Counted from the stretch's first letter, positions 15,701-24,602 are shown. The stretch is DNA of 45,338 nt from Bacteroidales bacterium (GCA_017428725.1 JAFRQH010000026.1:1-45338), one strand, 5' to 3'. Notes: generated by a model from the sequence alone, not told the origin. A program made the numbers and translations.

Positions 15701-16324
15701 ATGAAAACAGGATTGATCGTCGCGATGGCCTCGGAACTCGAGGCCCTTCGCCGCGCCGGGATCTCCGGCGCCGTGCAGTCCGGCATCGGCAAGGCCGCTG
15801 CCGCCCGCACCGCCACGGAGATGATCCTGCGGGACCGTCCCGACTGCATCGTCAATTCCGGCTGCGCCGGCGGACTGGCCCCCGGCGTGGATGTCTGTGA
15901 CATCGTGCTCGGCGCCCAGACCGCCTACCACGACGTGTGGTGCGGCGAGGGCAACCTCCGCGGGCAGGTCCAGGGCCTGCCGCAGCGCTTCAACGCCGAC
16001 CCGGCGCTGCTGCGCGCGGCGCAGGCGCTGCCGGCCGGCGCCCCCGTGCGCCGCGGCCTCATCTGCACCGGGGACCAGTTCCTGACCACCGCCGCAGACG
16101 ACGCCCGCGTACTGGACATCTACCCCGATGCGCTGGCCTGCGATATGGAGTCCGCGGCCATTGCGCAGGTGTGCCTGTTCTACGGCGTCCCCTTCCTGAG
16201 TTTCCGCATCGTCAGCGATACGCGCGCCGGCGGCCGCGGACACGCGGATACGTATGCGGATTTCTGGGGCCACGTCTCCGGCGAGTCTTTCGCCTTCCTC
16301 CGCCAATTGATCGAGAATCTATGA
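15701..16324 (+). CDS. mtnN: 5'-methylthioadenosine/S-adenosylhomocysteine nucleosidase
   Basis: A 207-residue purine nucleoside phosphorylase-fold enzyme that removes adenine from MTA and S-adenosylhomocysteine in the cytoplasm. Motifs are MKTGLIVAMASELEAL at the N-terminus, NSGCAGGLAPG, CDMESAAIAQVC (substrate Glu) and FRIVSDTRAGG (catalytic Asp). The start at 15701 is preceded by GGGAGGA, and upstream parts of the same frame are antisense-like. Its TGA overlaps the luxS ATG (ATGA at 16321-16324). The product S-ribosylhomocysteine is the LuxS substrate, so the two genes form a complete two-step SAH detoxification route. The family is slightly longer (about 230 aa), but all core motifs are present. 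Confidence 0.93.
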   Translation: MKTGLIVAMASELEALRRAGISGAVQSGIGKAAAARTATEMILRDRPDCIVNSGCAGGLAPGVDVCDIVLGAQTAYHDVWCGEGNLRGQVQGLPQRFNADPALLRAAQALPAGAPVRRGLICTGDQFLTTAADDARVLDIYPDALACDMESAAIAQVCLFYGVPFLSFRIVSDTRAGGRGHADTYADFWGHVSGESFAFLRQLIENL

Positions 16325-16851
16325 AAAAGATACCGAGTTTCACCATCGACCACGAACGCCTGCTGCGCGGGATCTACGTCTCCCGCAAGGACGCCGTCGG
16401 CGGCGAGGTGGTCACCACCTTCGACATCCGGATGAAAGAGCCCAACCGGGAGCCCGCGCTCGGCCAGGGCGCCATCCACACCATCGAGCACCTGGCCGCC
16501 ACGTACCTGCGCAACCACCCGGTCTGGGCGGACCGCATCGTCTATTGGGGCCCGATGGGCTGCCTGACCGGTAACTACCTGCTGGTCCGGGGAGACTACA
16601 GTTCCGCCGACCTGCTCCCGCTGATGGTCGAAACCTTCCGTTTCGTGGCGGAGTACGAAGGGGAGATCCCCGGCGCCGCCCCCCGCGACTGCGGCAACTG
16701 GCGGCTCCACGACCTCCCGGAAGCCCGCCGTGAGGCGGCGAAGTACCTCCACGAAGTGCTGGAAGTCGCCACCGAAGCCAACCTCAACTACCCCGCGGAG
16801 CCGGAGAGCTTCCCCTCCTCCATCCCCCCGCCTCCCGTCCTCGAAGCCTAG
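16321..16851 (+). CDS. luxS: S-ribosylhomocysteine lyase (LuxS)
   Basis: A 176-residue metalloenzyme that splits S-ribosylhomocysteine into homocysteine and DPD, the precursor of autoinducer AI-2. The metal motif is HTIEHLAATYLRN (HxxEH), the catalytic Cys is in GPMGCLTGNY, and the third metal ligand is in PRDCGNW. The N-terminus IPSFTIDHERLLRGIYVSRK is family-typical, and the C-terminus has a Pro-rich extension (SIPPPPVLEA). It overlaps mtnN by 4 bp, indicating translational coupling. Whether AI-2 is used as a signal cannot be told; the metabolic role in the activated methyl cycle is certain for the family. Confidence 0.97.
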   Translation: MKKIPSFTIDHERLLRGIYVSRKDAVGGEVVTTFDIRMKEPNREPALGQGAIHTIEHLAATYLRNHPVWADRIVYWGPMGCLTGNYLLVRGDYSSADLLPLMVETFRFVAEYEGEIPGAAPRDCGNWRLHDLPEARREAAKYLHEVLEVATEANLNYPAEPESFPSSIPPPPVLEA

Positions 16852-16889
16852 ACCCCGTCTCTTTCCGCACTTTTGCTGTATTTGCAGTC

Positions 16890-17600
16890 ATGACACGAAG
16901 ATTCATCCTCTCCCTGATGGTATTGCTGCTCCTGGCCCCCGGCCTCCGGGCCCGGGCGGCCGCGGATCCGGAGACCTACCTCTCCGAGTTGCGCGCCGAG
17001 TTGCAGAAACGCTGGCCGGACAACCGGACCATCAACATCGTCTTCCACGGCCATAGCGTGCCGGCCGGCTACGCCCGTACACCCTTCGTCAATACGCTGG
17101 AGGCCTATCCCCACCAGACGCTCGCCCTGGTTAAGGACAAGTATCCCAACGCCGTCGTGAACGTGATCACGACGGCCATCGGCGGCGAGCAGTCGGAGCA
17201 GGGCGCCGCCCGCTTCGAGGCCGAGGTGCTGACCCACCGCCCCGACTTGCTGCTGATCGACTATGCGCTTAACGACCGGATGATCGGCCTGGAGCGCAGC
17301 GAGGCCGCCTGGCGCCGGATGATCGAGGCGGCGCTCGCGCGCGGCATCAAGGTGATCCTGCTCACGCCCACGCCCGACCTCAGCGAGGACATCCGCTCCG
17401 ACGCGGCGCGCCTTGCGGCCCACGCCGCGATGATCCGCCGGCTCGCCGACGAGTACGGCGTGGGGCTGGCGGACGCCTACGCGGCCTTCCGCCACAGGGC
17501 CGAGGCCGGCGAGCGGATCGCCGATTATATGAGCCAGGTGAACCATCCGAATCCCCGGGGCCACGAAGTCGTGGCCGCCGAGATCATCCGCTGGTTCTAG
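16890..17600 (+). CDS. SGNH/GDSL-family hydrolase, secreted
   Basis: A 236-residue protein with an N-terminal signal peptide (MTRRFILSLMVLLLLAPGLR, then ARAAA). SGNH blocks are visible: FHGHSVPAGY (Ser nucleophile, GHS in place of GDS), TTAIGGEQSEQG (Gly block), DYALNDR (Asn block) and VNHPNPRGHEVVA (His block). Such enzymes are esterases on carbohydrate acetyl groups or lipids. Given the nearby pectin genes, a carbohydrate esterase role is possible, but this is inference. It starts 38 bp after luxS, behind a 7-of-8 match to TAnnTTTG (16877-16884), and ends 10 bp from the convergent membrane-protein gene. Confidence 0.85.
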   Translation: MTRRFILSLMVLLLLAPGLRARAAADPETYLSELRAELQKRWPDNRTINIVFHGHSVPAGYARTPFVNTLEAYPHQTLALVKDKYPNAVVNVITTAIGGEQSEQGAARFEAEVLTHRPDLLLIDYALNDRMIGLERSEAAWRRMIEAALARGIKVILLTPTPDLSEDIRSDAARLAAHAAMIRRLADEYGVGLADAYAAFRHRAEAGERIADYMSQVNHPNPRGHEVVAAEIIRWF

Positions 17601-17610
17601 ATTCTTGTTA

Positions 17611-18105
17611 TTATCCTTTTAAGTGGCTGCGAAGCTCGGCGAGCAACTCGTCCTCCTTCGCCGCCAGGTGTGTCAGCTCGATATAGTCCGGCCGCAGGAC
17701 CGGGAAGAGCCGCAGCGGCAGCCCCACGCGCTTGTGCTTCTTGTAGACGGGCAGGCAGTAGTTCCCGCCCCGGGCGTGGAAGGTCTCGAAGTCTGAAATG
17801 GCATTCCAGTCCAGCGGGAGCGGCTCCCTGGCGAAGGGGGTGAAGATGCAGAGCCGGTCCGGCGCGATGACCAGGGCGGGCACCCGTTTGACGCATAGCT
17901 GCAGGTAGCGCCGCACCCGGATCCCGAACGAGAAGACGAACCAGGCCAGGAAGACCCCGCTCAGCACATAGAAGAAGATCCGCAGCACGGAGCCGCGCAG
18001 CAACTCCGGCCGCGCCATCACCAGCAGGCACAGCACCATATACAGCAGGATCGGAATCGAAAACGCCAGCGCGTCGAACGGATGCCTCCTCTCGTAGATC
18101 TCCAT
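17611..18105 (-). CDS. Small two-helix membrane protein with PH-like C-terminal region
   Basis: A 164-residue protein from the ATG at 18105 (MEIYERRHPFDALAFSIPIL); an upstream in-frame ATG would add a poorly conserved-looking stretch. Two transmembrane segments lie at about 14-34 and 45-65, followed by a cytoplasmic basic stretch (FGIRVRRYLQLCVKRV) and a beta-rich domain (DRLCIFTPFAREPLPLDWNA, ISDFETF). The arrangement resembles the STM3941/bacterial-PH-like families, but I do not recognise it with confidence. Function is unknown. It is divergent from nothing obvious and convergent with the SGNH gene. Confidence 0.7.
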   Translation of the reverse strand: MEIYERRHPFDALAFSIPILLYMVLCLLVMARPELLRGSVLRIFFYVLSGVFLAWFVFSFGIRVRRYLQLCVKRVPALVIAPDRLCIFTPFAREPLPLDWNAISDFETFHARGGNYCLPVYKKHKRVGLPLRLFPVLRPDYIELTHLAAKEDELLAELRSHLKG

Positions 18106-18174
18106 AAAGCAGGTTTCTTTTCTATCGCAAAGATAAATCTTATGTCCGTCCGTCAACGGAGTGGAGTGGCGGGA

Positions 18175-19476
18175 TCAATGGATCGACTGGCCCAGGTGGG
18201 GCCGGCGGCCGGAGAAGAGGCGCTGCGGGAGCTCCATCGCGAGGATGATGCCGAGCACGATGGCCACGGCGGCCTTGACGGCGCCGAAGCCGGTCTCCAG
18301 GGCCAGCGGAAGCTGGGCCGAGACCAGATAGTAGGTGCACCAGAAGATCCCCGCGCCGGGCACGAGCGGGAAGATCCCGCAGAGCAGGAATACCTGTGCG
18401 GGACACTTCTGCCCGACGGCACAGATGCGGGAGATGAGGCAGATCAGCACGGAGGAGGCGATGATGGCGAGTGCCGGGCCGCTGCCGGCATAGCGCACCA
18501 GCACGAGATACAGGCACCAGCCGATGGCGCCGATCAGTCCGGAGGTGAAATACTGGGCCCGGGGCACGCCGAACAGGTCGGCGAAGGCGAAGGTGCCCAC
18601 GAAGGCGGCGACGGTCTGGACCGCCAGGCCGGCCGTCTCGGGACTGACGCTCATCCCCTGCAGGACCACCATCCCCCCGAAGAACCAGCCGTCCAGCAGG
18701 AAGCTGAGCGCCACGCCGAGCGCGATGCAGAAGAAACCCAGCATCGCGTCCGTCAGACGCGTCAGGCCGGCGATATAGTCGGAATTGGCCAGGTCCCGGA
18801 CGCCGTTGACGAAGGGCACGCCGGGGATCAGCGGCATGATGGCGCCGATGATGACGTTGCTCAGGCTGTTGCCGAAGCCGATCCGGTGGAAGAGCAGGCA
18901 GAGGAAGGTGGCCACCAGCGCATTGCTGATCCCGCCGACGATCTTGGAGAGAAAACGGCTGCTGAAGAGGAGGATATAGGTGTAAAGCAGGGCGCCGACC
19001 GCGAAGGCGGCCGCGCAGTCCAGCCACCCGCCGCCGAACACGATGCAGAACCCGGCCGCCCCGAAGGCGGAGCCGAGGATCTGCTCCCAAAGCGGCTTGG
19101 GCGGCGCGTTGCGGATGATCCGCAGGCGCTCGCGGGCCTGCTCCAGCGTGCAGAGGTCATAGGAGATGTCGTAGCTGAGCCGGTTGACGGCCACCACCTT
19201 GGAGAGCTGGATGGCCCGCAGGGGGATGAACTCCACGTTGGCGTACGTCTCCGTCTGGCCGCCGCTCCCCCGGACCCGCTCCATCGAGCCGGTCGTGAAG
19301 ATGCCGTTGCTCAGCACGAAGAAATTGCTCGTGTCCACGCCGTAGTGCGAGGCGATGCGCGACATGATGTCCTCCACGCGGGAGATCTCCGCGCCGTTCT
19401 CCAACAGGATGTGTCCCGCTTCGGAGGCGACTTCCAGCACCTCGGACAAACGACTTTCCCTTTGTTCTGCTTCCAT
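18175..19476 (-). CDS. ThrE-type threonine/serine exporter (fused YjjP-YjjB domains)
   Basis: A 433-residue inner-membrane protein. Residues about 10-250 form the ThrE N-terminal (DUF1212/YjjP) domain, with a soluble head (GHILLENGAEISRVEDIMSR) and helices ending in IIGAIMPLIPGVPFVNGVRD. Residues about 270-425 form the second ThrE-like (YjjB) domain, with QYFTSGLIGAIGWCLYLVL and LCGIFPLVPGAGIFW. In enterobacteria the two halves are separate subunits of a succinate/amino-acid exporter, while fused forms export threonine and serine. Actual substrate is unproven. The gene is divergent from the GNAT gene, with overlapping promoter space of only about 40 bp. Confidence 0.88.
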   Translation of the reverse strand: MEAEQRESRLSEVLEVASEAGHILLENGAEISRVEDIMSRIASHYGVDTSNFFVLSNGIFTTGSMERVRGSGGQTETYANVEFIPLRAIQLSKVVAVNRLSYDISYDLCTLEQARERLRIIRNAPPKPLWEQILGSAFGAAGFCIVFGGGWLDCAAAFAVGALLYTYILLFSSRFLSKIVGGISNALVATFLCLLFHRIGFGNSLSNVIIGAIMPLIPGVPFVNGVRDLANSDYIAGLTRLTDAMLGFFCIALGVALSFLLDGWFFGGMVVLQGMSVSPETAGLAVQTVAAFVGTFAFADLFGVPRAQYFTSGLIGAIGWCLYLVLVRYAGSGPALAIIASSVLICLISRICAVGQKCPAQVFLLCGIFPLVPGAGIFWCTYYLVSAQLPLALETGFGAVKAAVAIVLGIILAMELPQRLFSGRRPHLGQSIH

Positions 19477-19480
19477 ACTG

Positions 19481-19488
19481 CAAAGATA
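19481..19488 (-). promoter_or_regulatory. -7 box (TATCTTTG) of the thrE-like gene
   Basis: TATCTTTG on the minus strand is a perfect TAnnTTTG and ends only 4 bp before the ATG at 19476, so the mRNA is probably leaderless. Confidence 0.55.
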
Positions 19489-19501
19489 CGATAAAATCCA
19501 T

Positions 19502-19509
19502 TACATTTG
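19502..19509 (+). promoter_or_regulatory. -7 box (TACATTTG) of the GNAT gene
   Basis: TACATTTG is a perfect TAnnTTTG ending 8 bp before the ATG at 19518. It is back to back with the thrE-like -7 box, 13 bp apart. Its position rules out the alternative GTG start at 19509. Confidence 0.55.
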
Positions 19510-19517
19510 TGAACCGT

Positions 19518-20003
19518 ATGGAAATCCGCAAAGCCACACCCGCCGACCTGCCCGCCCTGCGGGAGGTCTTCGCCGCCGCCAAGGCCATCATGCGCGCGGA
19601 CGGGAACTCCCGGCAGTGGGCCGGGGCCTATCCCGACGATGCCGCCGTGCTGCGCGACATCGCCGGCGGCTGGGGCCACGTCCTCGTGGAAGGCGGCCGG
19701 ATCGCGGGCTATTTCGCCCTGATCCCCTCGCCGGAGCCGACCTATTCCCATATCGAGGGCGGCGCCTGGCTGGATGACACGCTCCCGTACTACGTCATCC
19801 ACCGCATCGCGAGCGTGCCGGACGTGCACGGCGTCTTCGCCGCTACGATCCTGTATGCAACGGGCATCTGCCGGAATATCCGGATCGACACCCACCGCGA
19901 CAACAAGATCATGCAGCACAACCTGACCCGGCACGGCTTCAGCTACTGCGGGATCATCTACCTCGCCAACGGCGACGAGCGCCTGGCCTACCAGCGCCTG
20001 TAA
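19518..20003 (+). CDS. GNAT-family N-acetyltransferase
   Basis: A 161-residue protein with the GNAT layout: MEIRKATPADLPALREVFA (strand 1 and helix 1), GHVLVEGGRIAGYFAL (strands 2-4), IHRIASVPDVHGVFAATIL (strand 4 and the CoA-binding region) and a late HGFSYCGIIYL strand typical of small-molecule or peptide acetyltransferases. It transfers an acetyl group from acetyl-CoA to an amine, with the acceptor unknown. The ATG at 19518 is chosen over the GTG at 19509, which lies in the promoter box. The CoA pyrophosphate loop (Q/RxxGxG/A) is not canonical here, as in many single-domain members. Confidence 0.85.
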   Translation: MEIRKATPADLPALREVFAAAKAIMRADGNSRQWAGAYPDDAAVLRDIAGGWGHVLVEGGRIAGYFALIPSPEPTYSHIEGGAWLDDTLPYYVIHRIASVPDVHGVFAATILYATGICRNIRIDTHRDNKIMQHNLTRHGFSYCGIIYLANGDERLAYQRL

Positions 20004-20024
20004 GGCGCCTCCGGGGGCAGCGGA

Positions 20025-20056
20025 TTTGCGTTTTCCGAGATTATTTGCTATATTCG
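20025..20056 (+). promoter_or_regulatory. Promoter of the pectin module (TTTG-N20-TATATTCG)
   Basis: TTTG at 20025-20028 and TATATTCG at 20049-20056 are 20 bp apart and match the Bacteroidetes promoter form with one mismatch in the -7 box. They lie 36 bp before the GH105-CE12 ATG. Confidence 0.55.
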
Positions 20057-20092
20057 GCTTTTGCATACAATTGCTTGTTTACTTTTCCCGAA

Positions 20093-22144
20093 ATGAAACC
20101 GTTATTCAGAAAACTCCTCCTCTGCGCGGCCCTGAGCGCCTGCGCAGCCCTTTCCCTGCACGCCCAGGCCCAGCAGCAGCGCGCCCAGCGCCCGGACCCC
20201 ACCGCCTCGATGCTGGAAGTCATCGACCGGATCTACAACTACCTTGACGGCTGTACCCCCACCACCCTCGTGGACGGTGACGGCAAGGCCATCCGGGACC
20301 TCAAGAAGATCGACGAGCGGAGCTCTTTCCAGCGCGGCGACTTCGGCATCAACACCTATGAGTGGGGCGTCACCTACTCCGGGATGTTCCTTGCCAGCGA
20401 AGTCACGGGCAATCCCAAGTACAGCAAATACGCCTACGACCGCATGAAGGCGCTCGGCGAGGTCTACCCTTACGTCAAGAAGTATTACGACGAGACGGGC
20501 TACCAGATGCGCCTCGGGGCGATGGAGAAGCCCAAGTGGCTGGACGACTGCGGCTCGATGGCCGCGGCGATGATCAAGGCCACGCTCGCCAACCCGCAGG
20601 ACAGCCGCGCCTTCCGTGCCCTGCTCGACAATTGGATCGAGTTCGTGATGTACGAAGAGTACCGCCTCGGCGACGGCATCCTCGCCCGCAACCGGCCGAC
20701 CACCAACTCCGTGTGGCTGGACGACATGTATATGGGCATCACCCCGATCGCCTACCGCGGCCGGCTCAGCCAGGTCGAGCGCGGTGACCTCACGCAGAAA
20801 TTCTACAACGAGGCCATCAACCAGGTCCTCCTCTTCAAGAAATACCTCTGGGTCCCCGAGATGAACCTCTTCCGCCACGGCTGGATCGAGGGGATGTCCG
20901 AGCACCCCAACTACCACTGGGCCCGCTGCAACGGCTGGGCCGTGCTGACGATGTGCGACGTGCTCGACGTCGTGCCGCCGAGCACGCAGGGCTGGAACGA
21001 GGTCAAGGACCTGCTCGTCAGCCTGCTGCGCGGCATCGCCGCCTACCAGTCTCCGGAAGGGACCTGGCACCAGCTGATCAACAACACCGAGTCCTATCTG
21101 GAGACCAGCGCCTCGGCGATGTTCGTCTACGGCTACGCCCACGCCATCAACAAGGGATGGATCGACCGCACGGCCTACCAGGACATCGCCCGCTCCGGCT
21201 GGAACGGCGTGGCCAAGCAGGTCAACGAGAAGGGCCAGGTGGAGAACACCTGCGTCGGTACCGGCCTGGGCTGGACCAACACCTTCTATATGAGCCGTCC
21301 GGTCAACGTCTTCGCCGCCCACGGCTACGGCCCGGTCCTGCTGGCCGCCGCCGAGCTGGTCAAGATGCTCAAGACCCCTGCGCAGCCGCAGCCGGGTCAG
21401 TTCGCCACCGATTCCCGGGGTATGATGGCCCCCCTCCGCCAGGAGGGCAAGCCGACGGTCTACCTCGCCGGTGACTCCACCTGCAAGAACGGCTCCGGCC
21501 GCGGGGACAACGGCCAGTGGGGCTGGGGCAGCTTCTTCGCCGAGTACCTGGATGGCCTGACGGTCGAGAACGATGCCGTCGGCGGGCTGAGCAGCCGGAC
21601 CTTCTACAACGGCACGCAGTGGCCCCTGATCCGCGACCACGTCCAGAAGGGCGACGTCGTGCTCATCCAGTTCGGCCACAATGACATGTCCCCGCTCGGG
21701 ACAGGCCGTGCACGCGGCTCGCTGAGCGGTACGGACGACCAGCCGCAGACCGTAGTGATGGAGCGGAACGGCTCCCACCAGGACGTCTATTCCTACGGCC
21801 ACTACATCCGGATGATGGTCCGCCAGGCCAAGATGCGCGGCGCCCTCCCGATCGTGGTCTCCCCCACGCCGCAGAACAACTGGTCCGGCGAGCGCAAGAT
21901 CAATCGTTTCGACCAGACCTTCAACGCCTGGTGCCGCCAGGTCGCCCAGGAGGAGGGTGTCCCCTTCATCGACTTCAACGACATCTGCGCCGCCGAGTAT
22001 GAGCGGATCGGCCGCACCACGGCCCAGAAGGAGTACTTCGCGGACAGCGTACACACCCGTGAGCAGGGCGCCCGTCTCTACTGCCAGGTCCTCGCCAAGG
22101 CCCTCAAGGATCAGAACACAGTTTTAGCGAAATATGTCAAATAG
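20093..22144 (+). CDS. Fused GH105 unsaturated glycuronyl hydrolase and CE12-like rhamnogalacturonan acetylesterase
   Basis: A 683-residue secreted protein (signal MKPLFRKLLLCAALSACAAL) with two catalytic parts. Residues about 40-440 form a GH105 (YteR/YesR-like) alpha/alpha barrel with the catalytic-region motif SVWLDDMYMGI and HWARCNGWAV; these enzymes cut unsaturated uronyl-rhamnose disaccharides left by rhamnogalacturonan lyases. Residues about 455-675 form an SGNH esterase of CE12 type: YLAGDSTCKNG (Ser), GGLSSRTF, IQFGHNDMS and DSVHT (catalytic Asp-His). CE12 enzymes remove acetyl groups from rhamnogalacturonan I. The fusion joins deacetylation and terminal hydrolysis of pectin fragments. 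The GH2 gene overlaps its last 11 bp. Confidence 0.92.
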   Translation: MKPLFRKLLLCAALSACAALSLHAQAQQQRAQRPDPTASMLEVIDRIYNYLDGCTPTTLVDGDGKAIRDLKKIDERSSFQRGDFGINTYEWGVTYSGMFLASEVTGNPKYSKYAYDRMKALGEVYPYVKKYYDETGYQMRLGAMEKPKWLDDCGSMAAAMIKATLANPQDSRAFRALLDNWIEFVMYEEYRLGDGILARNRPTTNSVWLDDMYMGITPIAYRGRLSQVERGDLTQKFYNEAINQVLLFKKYLWVPEMNLFRHGWIEGMSEHPNYHWARCNGWAVLTMCDVLDVVPPSTQGWNEVKDLLVSLLRGIAAYQSPEGTWHQLINNTESYLETSASAMFVYGYAHAINKGWIDRTAYQDIARSGWNGVAKQVNEKGQVENTCVGTGLGWTNTFYMSRPVNVFAAHGYGPVLLAAAELVKMLKTPAQPQPGQFATDSRGMMAPLRQEGKPTVYLAGDSTCKNGSGRGDNGQWGWGSFFAEYLDGLTVENDAVGGLSSRTFYNGTQWPLIRDHVQKGDVVLIQFGHNDMSPLGTGRARGSLSGTDDQPQTVVMERNGSHQDVYSYGHYIRMMVRQAKMRGALPIVVSPTPQNNWSGERKINRFDQTFNAWCRQVAQEEGVPFIDFNDICAAEYERIGRTTAQKEYFADSVHTREQGARLYCQVLAKALKDQNTVLAKYVK

Positions 22145-23945
22145 GAACCTTCTCAGCAGCATCGCCATCGCGGTGCTGCTGCCTTTCTGCGCGGCGGCCG
22201 CCCCGGCGATCCACAACATCGCCGGACGGAATGCGCAGTCCCTCGACGGGACGTGGAAAGCCATCGTGGACCCCTACGAGAACGGCTACTACAACTACCG
22301 GATGCAGCCGATGGCTCCCGGGTCCACCTTCTTTGCGGACCTGCACTTCTTCGCGGACCAGACGCGCCTGATCGAGTACGACTTCGACGTGGCCGGCAAC
22401 CTGCAGGTGCCGGGCGACTGGAACACCCAGCGTGAGAAGCTCTATTACTACGAGGGGACCATCTGGTACCGTCGTCTCTTCGACGCCGCCCCCAAGCCGG
22501 GGTACCGCTATTTCATCCACTTCGACGGAGCCAACTACGAGACCATCGCCGGCCTGAACGGCCGCATCCTCGGCAAGCACGTCGGCGGATTCACCGCCTT
22601 CGACTTCGAGGTCACGGACCAGCTCAAGGCCGGGCAGAACTCGCTCATCGTCAAGGTGGACAACAAGCGCCACGTCGACGGCGTGCCCACCATCAACACC
22701 GACTGGTGGAACTACGGCGGCATCACCCGCAGCGTGCACTTCGTGGAAGTCCCCGCGACCTTCATCCGGGACTACACCGTCCGCCTGAGCACCGACGGTG
22801 GTTCCGTCGAGGGCTGGGTCCAGCTGGACGGCAGCGAACTTGTGCAGACCGTGCGCGTGGAGATTCCCGAACTGAAGGTGAGCGCCTCGGTGCGCACCGG
22901 CGGCGACGGCCGGGCGAGCTTCATCGTCCCCCTGCCCCGCAAGTCCGGCATCCGCCTGTGGTGTCCCGAGGATCCCAAGCTCTACGACGTCAAGGTCAGT
23001 TCCGATACGGACAGCGTGACCGACCGGATCGGCCTGCGCACCGTCACCACGCAGGGATCCAAGATCCTGCTCAACGGCAAGGAGATCTTCCTGCGGGGCA
23101 TCTCCATCCACGACGAGCGGCCGGGCGCCGCGGCGGGCCGCGCCTTCAGCGCGGAGCACGCGCGCACCACGCTCGGTTGGGCCAAGGAGATGGGCTGCAA
23201 CTTCGTGCGCCTGGCGCACTATCCCCACAACGAGCAGATGGTCCGGATGGCGGACGAGATGGGCATGCTCGTCTGGTCCGAGATCCCGGTCTACTGGACG
23301 ATCGCCTGGGACAGCGCCGAGACCTATGCCAACGCCGAAAACCAGCTCTGCGAGATGATCGGCCGCGACCACAACCGCGCCGCCGTGATCATCTGGTCCG
23401 TGGCCAACGAGACGCCGCGCTCCCCGCAGCGCCTCACCTTCCTGACCAAACTCATCGACAAGACCCGCTCCCTGGACCCCACGCGCCTCGTCTCCGCGGC
23501 GATGGAGAAGGACCAGACCGGCCCCGACCAGCTGACGCTGGTGGACGAGCTGATGTACCATACCGACCTGCTGAGTTTCAACCAGTACGTAGGCTGGTAC
23601 GACGGCAACGTCGAGAAGTGCGACCGCGTGAAGTGGACCTTCCCGGTGGACAAGCCGGTCATCCTGTCGGAACTGGGCGGCGGCGCGAAATACGGCCGCC
23701 ACGGCAGCCCCAACGAGCGCTTCACCGAAGAGTACCTGGTACGCCTCTACGAGGCCAACATCCGGATGATGAAGAACATCCCCGGCCTGGCCGGCTGCAC
23801 GCCCTGGATCCTCAAGGACTTCCGTTCCCCGCGCCGGGCGCTGGACGGCATCCAGGACGACTTCAACCGCAAGGGACTACTCTCCGAGAAGGGTGAGAAG
23901 AAGGACGCCTTCTACACCCTGCAGGCCTGGTACAAGTCCTTCTAG
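22134..23945 (+). CDS. GH2-family beta-glycosidase, secreted
   Basis: A 603-residue protein with a signal peptide (MSNRNLLSSIAIAVLLPFCA). The GH2 domain order is visible: a sugar-binding jelly roll (about 35-215, LQVPGDWNTQ, WYRRLFD, NTDWWNYGGITR), an Ig-like domain (about 215-305) and a TIM barrel (about 305-595) with NFVRLAHYPHNEQMVRMADE. Acid/base Glu lies in IIWSVANETP and nucleophile Glu in PVILSELGGGAKYG. The sequence resembles bacterial beta-glucuronidases as much as beta-galactosidases, and the residue pattern does not settle it. Its start overlaps the stop of the GH105-CE12 gene (ATGTCAAATAG), so it works in the same pectin side-chain degradation unit. Confidence 0.92.
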   Translation: MSNRNLLSSIAIAVLLPFCAAAAPAIHNIAGRNAQSLDGTWKAIVDPYENGYYNYRMQPMAPGSTFFADLHFFADQTRLIEYDFDVAGNLQVPGDWNTQREKLYYYEGTIWYRRLFDAAPKPGYRYFIHFDGANYETIAGLNGRILGKHVGGFTAFDFEVTDQLKAGQNSLIVKVDNKRHVDGVPTINTDWWNYGGITRSVHFVEVPATFIRDYTVRLSTDGGSVEGWVQLDGSELVQTVRVEIPELKVSASVRTGGDGRASFIVPLPRKSGIRLWCPEDPKLYDVKVSSDTDSVTDRIGLRTVTTQGSKILLNGKEIFLRGISIHDERPGAAAGRAFSAEHARTTLGWAKEMGCNFVRLAHYPHNEQMVRMADEMGMLVWSEIPVYWTIAWDSAETYANAENQLCEMIGRDHNRAAVIIWSVANETPRSPQRLTFLTKLIDKTRSLDPTRLVSAAMEKDQTGPDQLTLVDELMYHTDLLSFNQYVGWYDGNVEKCDRVKWTFPVDKPVILSELGGGAKYGRHGSPNERFTEEYLVRLYEANIRMMKNIPGLAGCTPWILKDFRSPRRALDGIQDDFNRKGLLSEKGEKKDAFYTLQAWYKSF

Positions 23946-23954
23946 CTCAACCGA

Positions 23955-24596
23955 ATGACCAAATACCTGGTTTTCGACTTCGACGGCACGCTGGCCGACA
24001 CCACCGAGGGCATCATCATCACCACGCAGGAGACCCTGCGGCGGATGGGGCTCCCGGTGGTGTCGGCGGAGCGTTTCCGCCCCGTGATCGGCCTGTCGCT
24101 CAAGGATTGTTTCCGGTACGGCACCCAGACCCCGGAGGAGCGCCTGGACGAGGCGGCCGAGGTCTACCGCCGCCTCTTCGACGGCATCGCCGTCCCGCGC
24201 ACCACCCTCTATGAGGGGGTCCCCGAGACCCTGGAGGCCCTGCGTAAGCGCGGCCTGCAGCTCGGCATCGCCACCTCGCGCAGCGGCCGCACCCTGCGGA
24301 TGCTGCTCGACGTGCTGGGCATCCGGGACTGTTTCAGCGAACTGGCGGCGACGGACGAAGTCGAGCATCCCAAACCGGCCCCGGACCTCGCGCTCCTGCT
24401 GATGGAGCGGCTCGGCGCCCGGCCGGAGGAGACCGTCGTCATCGGCGACACGGTCTTCGACCTGCAGATGGGCCGGGCGGCCGGCTGCCGCACCGTCGGC
24501 GTGACCTGGGGCAACCAGCCCCGCGAGCAGATCGGGACGGCCTCGCCCGACTGGATCATCGACCGCTTCCCCGCCCTGCTGGACATCTTGGACTGA
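23955..24596 (+). CDS. HAD-superfamily phosphatase (phosphoglycolate phosphatase-like)
   Basis: A 213-residue HAD hydrolase with a helical cap. The four HAD motifs are present: YLVFDFDGTLADT (nucleophile Asp8 and Asp10), ATSRSGR (motif II), HPKPAPD (motif III Lys) and IGDTVFDLQMGRAAGC (motif IV Asp pair). Gph-like members dephosphorylate 2-phosphoglycolate or sugar phosphates. It starts 9 bp after the GH2 stop and is likely the last gene of that transcript, ending 6 bp before the his operon -33 box. The substrate is unknown. HisB supplies histidinol-phosphatase, so this gene is not needed for the his pathway. Confidence 0.88.
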   Translation: MTKYLVFDFDGTLADTTEGIIITTQETLRRMGLPVVSAERFRPVIGLSLKDCFRYGTQTPEERLDEAAEVYRRLFDGIAVPRTTLYEGVPETLEALRKRGLQLGIATSRSGRTLRMLLDVLGIRDCFSELAATDEVEHPKPAPDLALLLMERLGARPEETVVIGDTVFDLQMGRAAGCRTVGVTWGNQPREQIGTASPDWIIDRFPALLDILD

Positions 24597-24602
24597 CAAA
24601 AG

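Noticed and set aside
20102..22054. 650-residue open frame on the minus strand
   Set aside because: Antisense to the GH105-CE12 gene, whose domains are clear. Composition is low-complexity (Val/Gly/Ala/Asp/His) with no recognisable motif.
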